This document shows positions 55,332 to 63,958 of a stretch of 64,000 nt of DNA, piece by piece. The notes under the pieces were generated by a model, which had not been told where the DNA came from, made no database searches, and saw only the letters and a list, made by a program, of their open reading frames with translations. The stretch comes from Chitinophagaceae bacterium (GTDB lineage: Bacteria > Bacteroidota > Bacteroidia > Chitinophagales > Chitinophagaceae): NCBI GenBank assembly GCA_947380905.1, contig CANCSS010000003.1:57275-121274 (forward strand), given 5' to 3'. Numbering within the stretch: position 1 is the stretch's first letter; each line of letters begins with the position of its first letter. The position numbers and the translations under genes are program-made.

Positions 55332-55368
55332 ACTAACGTTTTACGATACTTACGCCAAAGGTAAGTAT
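55324..55368 (-). promoter_or_regulatory. higBA promoter with two operator-like palindromes
   Basis: ATACTTAC-GCCAAAG-GTAAGTAT (55346-55368) is a perfect 8-bp dyad. On the minus strand its centre plus one arm contain TACCTTTG (55356-55363), a full -7 element, so bound repressor would mask the promoter. A second palindrome AGTAT-C-ATACT (55324-55334) overlaps the higB start codon and shares the AGTAT/ATACT core. Autoregulation by HigA is the expected use. Confidence 0.65.
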
Positions 55369-55419
55369 TTTATTTAAACTGCATAATACTTCTTAATTTT
55401 TAAGGAATTGTTTCGGGAA

Positions 55420-55565
55420 ATACGCTCAAGACGCTTGGGATTGCCGGCTCATTTCATTCGCCGTCATCCCAGAATGGGCTCCTTACCCAAAGCCTTTCAA
55501 AAGCAAACGAAGTTTGCTTTTGGCTTTTTTAACGCTCCCCAACTTTCGAAAGCGAGCTTTCGTCG
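55420..55565. repeat. hairpin-rich spacer between higBA and tRNA-Glu
   Basis: No believable gene; the 63-residue track ORF here is Arg-rich and has no family features. The stretch has successive stems: CTCAAG-ACG-CTTGGG (55425-55439), CCC-AGAAT-GGG (55468-55478), a long AAAGCC...AAAAGCAAAC-GAA-GTTTGCTTTT-GGCTTT with following T-run (55489-55530) and CGAAAGC-GA-GCTTTCG (55547-55562). It is either a dispersed intergenic palindromic element or a small structured RNA ending at the T-run. Base composition is richer in GC than the neighbouring spacers. Confidence 0.45.
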
Positions 55566-55576
55566 TTGTGTCGCAT

Positions 55577-55607
55577 TAAAAAAGCCTATCACTTTGTGAT
55601 AGGCTTT
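55577..55607 (-). terminator. terminator of the tRNA-Glu transcript
   Basis: On the minus strand AAAGCCTATCAC-AAA-GTGATAGGCTTT is a perfect 12-bp stem followed by T residues, starting 2 bases after the tRNA 3' end. Confidence 0.85.
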
Positions 55608-55608
55608 G

Positions 55609-55680
55609 TAGAGCGTACGGGATTCGAACCCGTATTACCTCCGTGAAAGGGAGGTGACCTAACCCTTAGTCGAACGCTCC
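55609..55680 (-). tRNA. tRNA-Glu (anticodon TTC)
   Basis: On the minus strand GGAGCGT pairs with ACGCTCT (G-T at the first position) as the acceptor stem; CCTCC-CTTTCAC-GGAGG is the anticodon arm with TTC; GGGTTCGAATCCC-type T-arm is present. About 72 bases with discriminator A and no encoded CCA. It decodes GAA/GAG. Confidence 0.93.
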
Positions 55681-55704
55681 AGGTTCACTATGTTATTAGG
55701 GTCG

Positions 55705-55736
55705 CAAAAATAGGTCGCAAACCCTTTACTGCCAAA
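55705..55736 (-). promoter_or_regulatory. tRNA-Glu promoter
   Basis: On the minus strand TTTG (55733-55736), exactly 20 bases, then TATTTTTG (55705-55712): a complete match to the Bacteroidota primary-sigma consensus. Initiation is expected near 55698, about 18 bases before the tRNA. A 9-base word GGTCGCAAA occurs twice (plus strand) across the -7 region. Confidence 0.75.
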
Positions 55737-55906
55737 AGTTTTTACCTTTTTTAGTGAATATCAATGTGGTAGCGGGTCTTTAAAATCCCCCATTTAAAAT
55801 CCTGTTCTGGCGTTTATGGACCTCAAATACGACCACTTGTTTGTATAAAACCTTGATTTTGTTGATTTCTTCTTATTTATTTAAAGCTTATTTTTTAAAA
55901 AGATGG

Positions 55907-55914
55907 TACCTTTG
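55907..55914 (+). promoter_or_regulatory. -7 element of the gap promoter
   Basis: TACCTTTG, full TAnnTTTG match, 32 bases before the gap ATG. The -33 region is AT-rich without a clear TTTG. Confidence 0.55.
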
Positions 55915-55945
55915 CGTCTCCTATTGAAAAATAAAAATTTATAAA

Positions 55946-56956
55946 ATGAGTTCAGTTAAAGTTGCAATCAATGGTTTTGGACGTATCGGCAGATTGGTTT
56001 TTCGTCAAATTTACAACATGGAAGGTATCGAAGTAGTGGCTATCAATGACCTAACTTCTCCTGCAGTATTGGCACACTTATTAAAATATGATAGTGCACA
56101 GGGCCGCTTTAATGCAGAAGTTAAATCAACAGAAGATGCTGTAGTAGTGAATGGTCATGCCGTTAAAATATATGCTCAACGTGATCCTGCTCAGATTCCT
56201 TGGGGAGCGCACAATGTAGATGTAGTAATTGAATCAACTGGATTTTTTACAGATAAAGAAAAAGCGGAATTGCACATTAAAGCAGGTGCCAAGAGAGTAG
56301 TTATTTCTGCTCCAGCAACAGGCGATATGAAAACAGTGGTATTTAACACCAATCACGAAATTTTAGATGGTACTGAAACAGTTATTTCTGGTGCTTCTTG
56401 TACTACCAACTGTTTAGCTCCTATGGCTAAAGTTTTAGAAGATAAATTCGGAATTGTAACAGGTTTAATGTTAACAGTACATGCTTATACAAACGATCAA
56501 AACACTTTAGACGGACCTCATCCAAAAGGTGATTTACGTCGTGCTCGTGCAGCAGCAGGAAATATTGTCCCTAACAGTACTGGTGCTGCAAAAGCAATTG
56601 GTTTAGTATTGCCTTCTTTAAAAGGTAAATTAGATGGATCTGCTCAACGTGTTCCAACTATCACAGGTTCTTTAACAGAATTAACAACCATCTTATCAAA
56701 AAAAGTAACTGTAGAAGAAGTTAACGCAGCGATGAAAGCAGCAGCGAATGAATCTTTCGGTTATACCGAAGATGAAATTGTTAGCTCTGATGTTATTGGA
56801 ATTTCTTATGGTTCTTTGTTTGATGCAACGCAAACTAAAGTGATGACACAAGGCGATGTTCAAATGGTTAAAACAGTAAGCTGGTATGACAATGAAATGA
56901 GCTATGTAAGTCAATTGGTTCGTACGGTTAAGTATTTCGCAAGTAAAATAAAATAA
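55946..56956 (+). CDS. gap: glyceraldehyde-3-phosphate dehydrogenase
   Basis: 336 residues. NAD loop [13 protein letters not shown], active-site [13 protein letters not shown] with Cys-152, the His in [10 protein letters not shown], and C-terminal [14 protein letters not shown]. Codon use and promoter fit a highly expressed glycolytic gene. It converts glyceraldehyde-3-phosphate to 1,3-bisphosphoglycerate; pgk, the next step, follows after a terminator. Confidence 0.96.
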   Translation: MSSVKVAINGFGRIGRLVFRQIYNMEGIEVVAINDLTSPAVLAHLLKYDSAQGRFNAEVKSTEDAVVVNGHAVKIYAQRDPAQIPWGAHNVDVVIESTGFFTDKEKAELHIKAGAKRVVISAPATGDMKTVVFNTNHEILDGTETVISGASCTTNCLAPMAKVLEDKFGIVTGLMLTVHAYTNDQNTLDGPHPKGDLRRARAAAGNIVPNSTGAAKAIGLVLPSLKGKLDGSAQRVPTITGSLTELTTILSKKVTVEEVNAAMKAAANESFGYTEDEIVSSDVIGISYGSLFDATQTKVMTQGDVQMVKTVSWYDNEMSYVSQLVRTVKYFASKIK

Positions 56957-56971
56957 GATCTTTTTATATAC

Positions 56972-56998
56972 AATGCCTTCCCTCGGGAGGGCATTTTT
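56972..56998 (+). terminator. intrinsic terminator after gap
   Basis: AATGCCTTCC-CTCG-GGAGGGCATT (one T-G wobble) followed by TTT. Lies 15 bases past the gap stop and before pgk; some read-through to pgk is likely since no pgk promoter is evident. Confidence 0.75.
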
Positions 56999-57027
56999 AA
57001 TTGGTTGATAAAAGAAATAAAAAAAGT

Positions 57028-58224
57028 ATGAGTTCATTTAAAGATTTTTCATTCGCGGGTAAAAAGGCATTGATTCGTGTTGATTTTAATGTGCCATTAA
57101 ACGATGCCTTTGAAATTACAGATGACAACCGCATGCGTGCGACCATTCCTACGATTACAAAAATTTTAAAAGAGGGTGGAAGCGTTATTTTAATGAGCCA
57201 TTTAGGACGTCCAAAAGAGGGGCCTACCGAAAAGTATTCTTTAAAGCATATTGTTAAACACTTGTCTGAATTATTAGGCGGTGTAAATGTTCAGTTTGCT
57301 AATGATTGTATAGGAGCAGAAGCGATAGATAAAGCAGCAGCATTACAACCAGGTCAAGTATTGTTATTAGAAAATTTGCGTTTTTATAAAGAAGAAGAAA
57401 AAGGAGAGGTCGCTTTTGCTGAGAAATTATCAAAGTTAGGAGATGTTTATGTGAATGATGCTTTTGGAACAGCGCATCGCGCGCATGCTTCTACTGCAGT
57501 GATCGCGCAATTCTTCTCTAAAGAAAATAGAACTTTTGGATTTGTGATGGAAGGAGAAGTAGTAAGTGCAGAAAAAGTAATGCACGCTGCACAAAAACCT
57601 TTTACTGCGATTATTGGTGGCGCAAAAGTGTCGGATAAAATTTTAATTATTGAAAATTTATTAGATCGTGCTACTGATATTATTATTGGCGGTGGAATGG
57701 CTTATACTTTCTTCAAAGCACAAGGTGGAAAAATAGGAAAATCTATTCATGAAGACGATCGTATGCCATTGGCTTTAGAAATTTTAGCCAAAGCAAAAGC
57801 GAAGGGAGTAAACATTCACTTGCCTATAGACAATGTAATAGCAGATGATTTTAGCAATACAGCCAACACGCAAACTTGTGCAAGCGGGGAAATTCCTGAT
57901 GGATGGGAGGGCCTGGATGTGGGTGAGCAATCGCGTGCACTTTTTGCTAAAGTAATTTTAGCTAGTAAAACTATATTATGGAATGGGCCTATGGGTGTCT
58001 TTGAAATGGAAAACTTTCAGGCTGGAACCAAAGCCATTGCGGTAGCAGTGGCCGAAGCTACTCAACATGGCGCTTTTAGTTTGGTGGGGGGTGGCGACAG
58101 CGTGTCAGCTGTGAATCAATTTGGCTTTAATGATAAGGTTAGTTACGTGAGCACCGGTGGTGGGGCCATGTTGGAATATTTCGAAGGCAAAATACTCCCA
58201 GGAATAGCAGCTATTAAGGGTTAA
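57028..58224 (+). CDS. pgk: phosphoglycerate kinase
   Basis: 398 residues from the ATG at 57028 (MSSFKDFSF); the track start is a TTG inside the spacer. [66 protein letters not shown] and GGGDSVSAV are the family landmarks. It makes ATP from 1,3-bisphosphoglycerate. Confidence 0.96.
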   Translation: MSSFKDFSFAGKKALIRVDFNVPLNDAFEITDDNRMRATIPTITKILKEGGSVILMSHLGRPKEGPTEKYSLKHIVKHLSELLGGVNVQFANDCIGAEAIDKAAALQPGQVLLLENLRFYKEEEKGEVAFAEKLSKLGDVYVNDAFGTAHRAHASTAVIAQFFSKENRTFGFVMEGEVVSAEKVMHAAQKPFTAIIGGAKVSDKILIIENLLDRATDIIIGGGMAYTFFKAQGGKIGKSIHEDDRMPLALEILAKAKAKGVNIHLPIDNVIADDFSNTANTQTCASGEIPDGWEGLDVGEQSRALFAKVILASKTILWNGPMGVFEMENFQAGTKAIAVAVAEATQHGAFSLVGGGDSVSAVNQFGFNDKVSYVSTGGGAMLEYFEGKILPGIAAIKG

Positions 58225-58271
58225 GCGGCTAATTAGCTTCCCATTAAACACAAGAACTTGTTAATTTATTG

Positions 58272-58298
58272 CCCTCAGCCTAGCTGGGGGTATTTTTT
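58272..58298 (+). terminator. intrinsic terminator after pgk
   Basis: CCCTCAGC-CTA-GCTGGGGG (one T-G pair) followed by TATTTTTT. Lies about 48 bases past the pgk stop. Confidence 0.8.
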
Positions 58299-58368
58299 GT
58301 CATGTTATTCCGTCATACACAAAGTTTGGCATCCGCTTTGCATTATCTTTAGAAACAAATACAAAACT

Positions 58369-58959
58369 ATGTTACGCAAAAATTTAGGCTTATTCATTTT
58401 TTTAGGTGTCATTGTCATTTTATTCGGAATGGGATGCAGTGGTTACAATGGATTGGTGAACCAAGATGAGAATGTAAAACAATCTTGGAACAATGTTCAA
58501 AGTGATTACCAGCGTCGTGCCGATTTGATTCCTAATTTAGTTGCTTCAGTGAAAGGGGAAGCTAATTTTGAAAAAACTACTTTAGAGAATGTGATTGCCG
58601 CTCGTGCAAGTGCTACTCAAATGAAAGTAGATGCTAAAGATTTAACACCAGAAAAATTACAACAATTCCAAGCAAATCAAGGACAGTTGTCTCAAGCTTT
58701 GGGTCGTTTGATGGTGGTATCTGAAAATTATCCTAATCTTAAATCGAATGAAGCATTCCGAGGATTGCAAGCGCAATTAGAAGGAACTGAAAACAGAATA
58801 AAAGTGTCTAGAAATGATTTTAATGCTGCTGTAGCAGAATACAATAAGCAAGCAAGATCTTTCCCTATCAATTTATTGGCAGGTGCTTTTGGATTTAAAA
58901 CTAAAGATGGCTTTAAGGCAGATGAAGGAGCTTCTAAAGCACCAGAAGTAAAATTCTAA
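58369..58959 (+). CDS. lemA: LemA family protein
   Basis: 196 residues from the ATG at 58369; the track start at 58258 would run through the pgk terminator. N-terminal membrane segment ending in GCSGYN (a weak lipobox), then the LemA coiled helices: VKQSWNNVQSDYQRRADLIPNLV, ARASATQMK and FRGLQAQLEGTENRIKVSRNDFN. Function of LemA is unknown; it is usually linked to TPM-domain proteins, as here. 22 bases before the next gene. Confidence 0.92.
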   Translation: MLRKNLGLFIFLGVIVILFGMGCSGYNGLVNQDENVKQSWNNVQSDYQRRADLIPNLVASVKGEANFEKTTLENVIAARASATQMKVDAKDLTPEKLQQFQANQGQLSQALGRLMVVSENYPNLKSNEAFRGLQAQLEGTENRIKVSRNDFNAAVAEYNKQARSFPINLLAGAFGFKTKDGFKADEGASKAPEVKF

Positions 58960-58981
58960 ACCTACCTAATTCATAAAATAC

Positions 58982-59455
58982 ATGTGGAATCCACTTTCCC
59001 TATTTAAATTGCATGCAGATAAATTATTGAGTGCCTCGGACAAGCAATTGCTTGTCCAGGCGATTCAAGCTGCAGAAAAAAATACCAGTGGAGAAATTCG
59101 CGTGTATATAGAAAGTCGTATTCCAAAAAAAATGGATGCACTTCAAAGAGCAGCTGAAAAATTTGCAAAACATAAAATGGATACTACCCATGAAAAAAAT
59201 GGGGTATTAGTTTATGTAGCTGTAAAAGATAAGAAGCTGGCTATTTATGGAGATCAAGGCATTCATGAAAAAGTAGGTGATGCATTTTGGAATGCACAAG
59301 TACAAGACATGATTTCGCATTTTAAAAATACCAATTATGTACAAGGCATGGTGCAAGTGATAGAAAGCATTGGTAAAGCTTTGTCGAGTCACTTTCCTTA
59401 TGATCGAGTTACCGATGACAATGAATTATCTGACGAAATCATGATAGGAAAATAA
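58982..59455 (+). CDS. TPM domain protein, cytoplasmic-type
   Basis: 157 residues without a signal peptide. TPM_phosphatase domain: IQAAEKNTSGEIRVYIESRIP, KNGVLVYVAVKDKKLAIYGDQGIHEKVGD and MVQVIESIGKALSSHFP. TPM domains are found with LemA and in photosystem-repair and membrane quality-control proteins; phosphatase activity is reported for plant members only. 7 bases before the longer TPM gene. Confidence 0.88.
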   Translation: MWNPLSLFKLHADKLLSASDKQLLVQAIQAAEKNTSGEIRVYIESRIPKKMDALQRAAEKFAKHKMDTTHEKNGVLVYVAVKDKKLAIYGDQGIHEKVGDAFWNAQVQDMISHFKNTNYVQGMVQVIESIGKALSSHFPYDRVTDDNELSDEIMIGK

Positions 59456-59462
59456 TTACACA

Positions 59463-60245
59463 ATGAAAATTATCAAAATATTTCTTTTCCTATTTATTGG
59501 ATTTATCGGTTTCTTTTCTTCCAATACACTGCATGCGCAAAATGTATTGGCCAAGCCAAGCAATCCAACTTTGGTGACAGATGTGGCTGGAATACTTAGC
59601 CCTGAAGAAAAGCAAGTATTGGAACGCAAATTAGTGGCTATTGATGATTCAAGCTCGAATCAAATTGCCGTAGTGATACTCCCAACTTTAGATGGCAATC
59701 CAATTGAAGAATATGCCACTAAGCTTTTTAGACAATGGGGTATTGGCAATAAGAAAACCAATAATGGAATTTTACTTTTAATAGCTGTTCAAGATAAAAA
59801 AATTAGAATTGAAGTGGGTTATGGATTGGAAGGCGCGATTCCAGACATCACATCTATTAATATCATTGACAACGATTTAAAACCTGCTTTTAGGCAGCAA
59901 GCTTATTATGCAGGTATTGATAAAGCTACCGATGACATTGCAAAAGCTGCAGTAGGAGAATATAAGGTGAGGAGAGAAAAACAAACCAAGACCAAGGGAA
60001 GTAATGTGATTTTATTTTTATTCATCGTTTTTATCATTGTTTCCATCTTAGGTAGAAAAGGTGGGGGAGGTTCTAGCATTGGGGGGGGCGGATTTAGTGA
60101 TATTGCCACAGGCATGTTATTAGGCTCTTTACTTGGTGGTGGTGGAAGATCCGAGGGTGGCTGGGGTGGCGGAGACAGCGGTGGGGGCTTCGGTGGTTTT
60201 GGCGGCGGAAGCTCTGGTGGCGGTGGTGCTAGTGGTGGTTGGTAG
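59463..60245 (+). CDS. TPM domain membrane protein with Gly-rich tail (YgcG-like)
   Basis: 260 residues: signal peptide ending HAQNV, TPM domain (VTDVAGILSPEEKQVLERKL, QWGIGNKKTNNGILLLIAVQDKKIRIEVGYGLEGAIPD), a membrane segment near 175-195 and a C-terminal tail of about 60 residues that is mostly Gly and Ser (GGGGSSIGGGGFSD). This is the usual YgcG layout. Last gene of lemA-TPM-TPM, followed by a strong terminator. Confidence 0.9.
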   Translation: MKIIKIFLFLFIGFIGFFSSNTLHAQNVLAKPSNPTLVTDVAGILSPEEKQVLERKLVAIDDSSSNQIAVVILPTLDGNPIEEYATKLFRQWGIGNKKTNNGILLLIAVQDKKIRIEVGYGLEGAIPDITSINIIDNDLKPAFRQQAYYAGIDKATDDIAKAAVGEYKVRREKQTKTKGSNVILFLFIVFIIVSILGRKGGGGSSIGGGGFSDIATGMLLGSLLGGGGRSEGGWGGGDSGGGFGGFGGGSSGGGGASGGW

Positions 60246-60277
60246 GTTCTTTAATGATCTTTTTCTAATGATATTTA

Positions 60278-60307
60278 AAAAGGCCCCCGAGCACTCGGGG
60301 GCCTTTT
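60278..60307. terminator. strong bidirectional intrinsic terminator
   Basis: AAAAAGGCCCCCGA-GCAC-TCGGGGGCCTTTTT is a perfect GC-rich stem flanked by A and T runs, between the convergent TPM gene and M1 aminopeptidase gene. Confidence 0.92.
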
Positions 60308-60335
60308 TGTGGTAATTGTCTTTTAGTATGAAAAA

Positions 60336-62828
60336 TTAATCTTTCAAGGATACTTTAGGCAATTGACTTGAAATAATATCCACTAAATTCTGTTGCCCAC
60401 TTTTCTTTTTAGCTTTTAAAATTTCGCCTAAAATTTTTGCATTAAAATACGGATCTGATTGAAGGCGATAGGTCTGAGGTATAGATTCTCTAAATGCAAC
60501 AATCAAATCGATGCCACGTTTGAATTTGGTTTCATCATTGGTCTTGATTAGTAACTGACCAAAAGCTGCTGTCATATAAAATTTTTCACTAGACTGTGCA
60601 TTAAATGCTTCGAACTTATCTGCTATAAAATCAAAAACAGATTCATCTCCATATTTGGTAAGTATTTCAGTAACCGCGCTATTCAATCTTTTTTTAATAA
60701 TTGTTTTTGAAAAGGCAGTGGCCAATTGTTTAGAAGCTACGGAATCAATTTCGTCAAGTGACTCTAATGCAGCACCAGCCACAGTATAAGAAGAGTCGTT
60801 GGTCCATGATTTGAATTGATCTTTGTATTTTTCTTTGTGCAGTGCGCCCAATGCTTTGATGGCTTCTTCTCTCACAACAGACGAAGGATCTTTGCTTGCC
60901 AACTGAAGAATCAATTTTTCACTGGTCTCATTCATGCTGGCTGGGTTTAAACTATGAATGGCTTTGGCGCGTAAAACGTAAAAAGTATCTTTCAAAGCAT
61001 CCAAAAGAAGCTGTTGAGCTGCGCTATTTTTTATGTTTTGAATGGCTTCATTAGTGGCTTCATATCTATCCATAAAATTACGAGCGTGGTAGTATTGGTA
61101 TATAAATTGACTCAAGGGTTTATTCTCGTTTTTCTCCCATAATAAAATTTTATCATTGTCTACATTCACATTGTCTGGTGCAACGGCCGCAGGAAAATAA
61201 AAGCTATCTACTTTATTTTTTGTCCAAACCTCATAATGATTTCTTACGCCGCCCACATAAACATCAATCCCAACTGGTAATTCAAACAATTTATTTTGTA
61301 CTTGTGTTTGGGTTAATTTTACCATTATTTGTTTAGAATCAGCATTGTACTTTTGAGTAATTTGAATATAAGGATGACCATTTCCAAAGTACCATTGATT
61401 AAAAAACCAATTTAAATCCTTGCCAGTCACAGCTTCAAAGGCCAATTTCAATTTAATGGCCGATCCGTTAGAGAATTTATTATCGGTTAAATATTTATTT
61501 AGTGATTTGTAAAAAGCTTCATCTCCTACAAAATGGCGAAGCATATGTAAGATGCGTCCTCCTTTTTGATAACTAACTAAGTCAAACACATCTTCTCTTT
61601 CATTATAAAAAAAGCGTACTAGGTCTTTCTCTGCATCTGTTGGACTACTCAAGTAATTTTTAAGGCCAGTATAGTTTTCATAATCTCCAGCATCTCTACC
61701 CTTGCTATTTTCTAACCAAATAGTTTGACTGTAATCGGCAAAGCTTTCGTTAACGGTGATATTGCTCCAACTTTCGGCAGTCACTAAATCGCCAAACCAT
61801 TGATGAAATAATTCATGAGCGATGGTGCCTTCCCAGCCATTGCCATCCACCAATTCACGCGCATCCTGTTGCACTGCATCGCCATGGAGGGTGCAGGTAG
61901 TATTTTCCATAGCGCCACTCACATAATTGCGCCCACTTATTTGTGCATATTTAGCCCATGGATAAGGAACGCCTAATAGTTTTTCATACAGGGCAATCAT
62001 TTGGGGTGTTTTACCATAAATTTTATGCGCTTCTTTTTCAAATTCTTTTTCTATGTAATAACTTACTTCTTTGCCTTTGTAATTGTCTTTTACTACTGCA
62101 TAATCGCCTACTCCAATAAAAAATAAATAAGGAGCATGTGGCAAATCCATTTTCCACACATCTAATCGAGTCCCATTTTTATTGTCAACTTGTTTTACCA
62201 ACAAGCCATTGGAAAGAGATACAAATTTGTTAGGCACATTTAATTGAAATTCTTGCGTACATCTTTGATTGGGCTTGTCAATGATGGGAATCCAAACCGA
62301 AGTCCCTTCTGTCTCACCTTGGGTCCAAATTTGGGTAGGCTTATTTTTTTCTGCTCCCAGTGGGTTTATAAAATACAATCCTTTGGCATCTGTAATAGCA
62401 GCGCTACCCTTGGTTTTATAATCATTGGGTTTCGCAGTATATTTTATGTAAACCGTATAATTTTCTTTTGTCTGGTAGGTTTTGTCTAAATCTATTTTGA
62501 GTAATAATCCATCGTAAGAATATTTCAAATTCTTTTTACTTTCTTTGAAAGCCATAGCCACAGTATGTATATCCATACCTTTGGCATCTAATGTAAGTTG
62601 ATTGGTGGCGTAAAAATGAGGATGTAATTCAAGCCAAACTTCTCCGTTTAATTGAGATTTTGTGTAATCAAAGTTGGCTACTAATTTAGTATGCACTAAG
62701 TCGTTTTCTTTTTCAGGAAAGCTGCGGTAAACTTTTTTCCAACTGGTATCTTCAGCTACTGCTTCTTGCGCATTGGCCATCCAAGCGAAATTTGAAATCA
62801 AAATGGTCAATAGGAATATTTTTTTCAT
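60336..62828 (-). CDS. M1 family metallo-aminopeptidase, secreted
   Basis: 830 residues with a signal peptide ending MANAQ. N-terminal beta domain, GAMENTT exopeptidase motif, zinc site HELFHQWFGD plus the downstream Glu in NESFADY, then a C-terminal helical region with HEAT-like repeats (SSVVREEAIKALGAL). It removes N-terminal residues from peptides in the periplasm or outside. Single gene. Confidence 0.93.
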   Translation of the reverse strand: MKKIFLLTILISNFAWMANAQEAVAEDTSWKKVYRSFPEKENDLVHTKLVANFDYTKSQLNGEVWLELHPHFYATNQLTLDAKGMDIHTVAMAFKESKKNLKYSYDGLLLKIDLDKTYQTKENYTVYIKYTAKPNDYKTKGSAAITDAKGLYFINPLGAEKNKPTQIWTQGETEGTSVWIPIIDKPNQRCTQEFQLNVPNKFVSLSNGLLVKQVDNKNGTRLDVWKMDLPHAPYLFFIGVGDYAVVKDNYKGKEVSYYIEKEFEKEAHKIYGKTPQMIALYEKLLGVPYPWAKYAQISGRNYVSGAMENTTCTLHGDAVQQDARELVDGNGWEGTIAHELFHQWFGDLVTAESWSNITVNESFADYSQTIWLENSKGRDAGDYENYTGLKNYLSSPTDAEKDLVRFFYNEREDVFDLVSYQKGGRILHMLRHFVGDEAFYKSLNKYLTDNKFSNGSAIKLKLAFEAVTGKDLNWFFNQWYFGNGHPYIQITQKYNADSKQIMVKLTQTQVQNKLFELPVGIDVYVGGVRNHYEVWTKNKVDSFYFPAAVAPDNVNVDNDKILLWEKNENKPLSQFIYQYYHARNFMDRYEATNEAIQNIKNSAAQQLLLDALKDTFYVLRAKAIHSLNPASMNETSEKLILQLASKDPSSVVREEAIKALGALHKEKYKDQFKSWTNDSSYTVAGAALESLDEIDSVASKQLATAFSKTIIKKRLNSAVTEILTKYGDESVFDFIADKFEAFNAQSSEKFYMTAAFGQLLIKTNDETKFKRGIDLIVAFRESIPQTYRLQSDPYFNAKILGEILKAKKKSGQQNLVDIISSQLPKVSLKD

Positions 62829-62956
62829 AATAACTTTTTAATAAAACGATAAGGGAAGAAATAAAGTTACAAAGATTATTAAAATGAAACGGCCATGAGG
62901 CTATTAAAAAGGAGGCTATCCAAAAAATAAGTAGCTTAGTGCCTTAATTAGTAAGG

Positions 62957-63706
62957 ATGGCAAGGTATTTTATTGAAGTAAGTTATGACGGGACTTTGTA
63001 TGGCGGATTTCAAATACAAAGCAATTGTGAAACCATACAAGGGGAAGTAGAAAAAGTTTTTGAAACCTTTTTTAGAACTGCCATTCCTTTAACAGGCGCT
63101 TCCAGAACAGATGCAGGCGTACACGCTTTGCAAAACTTTTTTCATTTTGATACCGACTTAAAAATAGAGCAAAAGCAGTTGTATAATTTTAATGCGATGT
63201 TGCCAAGTAGTATTGCTATTAAAAATATGTATGCTGTTCCAGCCGAAGCCCACGCTCGCTTTGATGCAATTTCAAGATCTTATATTTACAATTTACATAT
63301 CCAAAAAAATCCATTTTTAGATGGGCGTTCTTGGTATTATCCTTTCCCGGTAGATAGGGCGTTGATGCAAATCGCCACCGATTCCTTGTTGACCTACACC
63401 AATTTTGAAAGCTTTTCTAAGAAAAATACGCAGGTAAACACCTTTGAATGCGCCATTTCAAAGGCTTCTTGGGAGGATACGGCGGATGGATTTTCGTTCC
63501 ATATCAGCTCCAATCGGTTTTTAAGGGGGATGATTCGAGGATTGGTAGGCACTTTGTTACAGGTAGGTCGAGGACAAATAAGCTTGGAAAAATGGCATGA
63601 AATTGTTTTAGCCAAGAATGAACAATGGGTCGATTTCTCCACCCCCGCCCATGGATTGTATTTATCTGCTATAAATTACCCCGATTATTTAAAAAAAGTG
63701 GGTTAG
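62957..63706 (+). CDS. truA: tRNA pseudouridine synthase A
   Basis: 249 residues. Catalytic Asp in GASRTDAGVHAL; VSYDGTLYGGFQIQ at the N-terminus; FLRGMIRGLVGTLLQVGRG near the C-terminus. Modifies U38-40 in the tRNA anticodon arm. Preceded by a 128-base AT-rich spacer without a clear promoter. Confidence 0.94.
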   Translation: MARYFIEVSYDGTLYGGFQIQSNCETIQGEVEKVFETFFRTAIPLTGASRTDAGVHALQNFFHFDTDLKIEQKQLYNFNAMLPSSIAIKNMYAVPAEAHARFDAISRSYIYNLHIQKNPFLDGRSWYYPFPVDRALMQIATDSLLTYTNFESFSKKNTQVNTFECAISKASWEDTADGFSFHISSNRFLRGMIRGLVGTLLQVGRGQISLEKWHEIVLAKNEQWVDFSTPAHGLYLSAINYPDYLKKVG

Positions 63707-63708
63707 CC

Positions 63709-63732
63709 AAAAGCCAATACTAGTATGGCTTT
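63709..63732 (+). terminator. candidate terminator after truA
   Basis: AAAGCC-(palindromic ATACTAGTAT core)-GGCTTT forms a 6-bp outer stem with an inner self-complementary core, 3 bases past the truA stop. Only three T residues follow, so it is weak. Confidence 0.45.
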
Positions 63733-63786
63733 CGGTACATAATTCACAGGTTTTGAACGTTTTGAACGGAAAAACATTCAAAATAT

Positions 63787-63828
63787 TAGCCAATATATTT
63801 GGCTAGTAGCTGTGACTCCTTATCTTTG
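63787..63828 (+). promoter_or_regulatory. tandem promoter P1 with overlapping dyad
   Basis: TTTG (63798-63801), 19 bases, TATCTTTG (63821-63828): full consensus. TAGCCAA-TATAT-TTGGCTA (63787-63805) is a perfect 7-bp dyad whose right arm contains the -33 box. A boxA-like GTTCTCTGA follows at 63864-63872. Confidence 0.75.
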
Positions 63829-63918
63829 CCGCCCGCTAGCGATAAAAGGTCGCGAATCGGATTGTTCTCTGAGGCAGTTTTTCAGCAAAATAAAGTCCAA
63901 AAAACTTTAAAATACTTT

Positions 63919-63958
63919 CACCAATAATTGGTGGAACTAAATAACAGCTGTATCTTTG
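63919..63958 (+). promoter_or_regulatory. tandem promoter P2 with overlapping dyad
   Basis: ATTG (63927-63930), 20 bases, TATCTTTG (63951-63958). CACCAAT-A-ATTGGTG (63919-63933) is a perfect 7-bp dyad over the -33 box. Bases after the -7 (GCCGTCCC) repeat those after P1 (GCCGCCC). A boxA-like GTTCTTCGA lies at 63983-63991. Likely the leader of a stable-RNA operon beyond the window. Confidence 0.72.

Noticed and set aside
55408-55599. 63-residue plus-strand ORF next to tRNA-Glu
   Set aside because: Runs through several hairpins and the tRNA terminator, is rich in Arg/Lys/Phe from palindromic sequence, and has no family features.
58258-58368. 37-residue N-terminal extension of LemA in the ORF track
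   Set aside because: Covers the pgk terminator hairpin and lacks signal-peptide logic; the ATG at 58369 gives a normal LemA.
60060-60245. Glycine-coding repeats at the end of the TPM gene as a separate repeat element
   Set aside because: In frame with the TPM protein; Gly/Ser-rich tails are the normal end of YgcG-type proteins.
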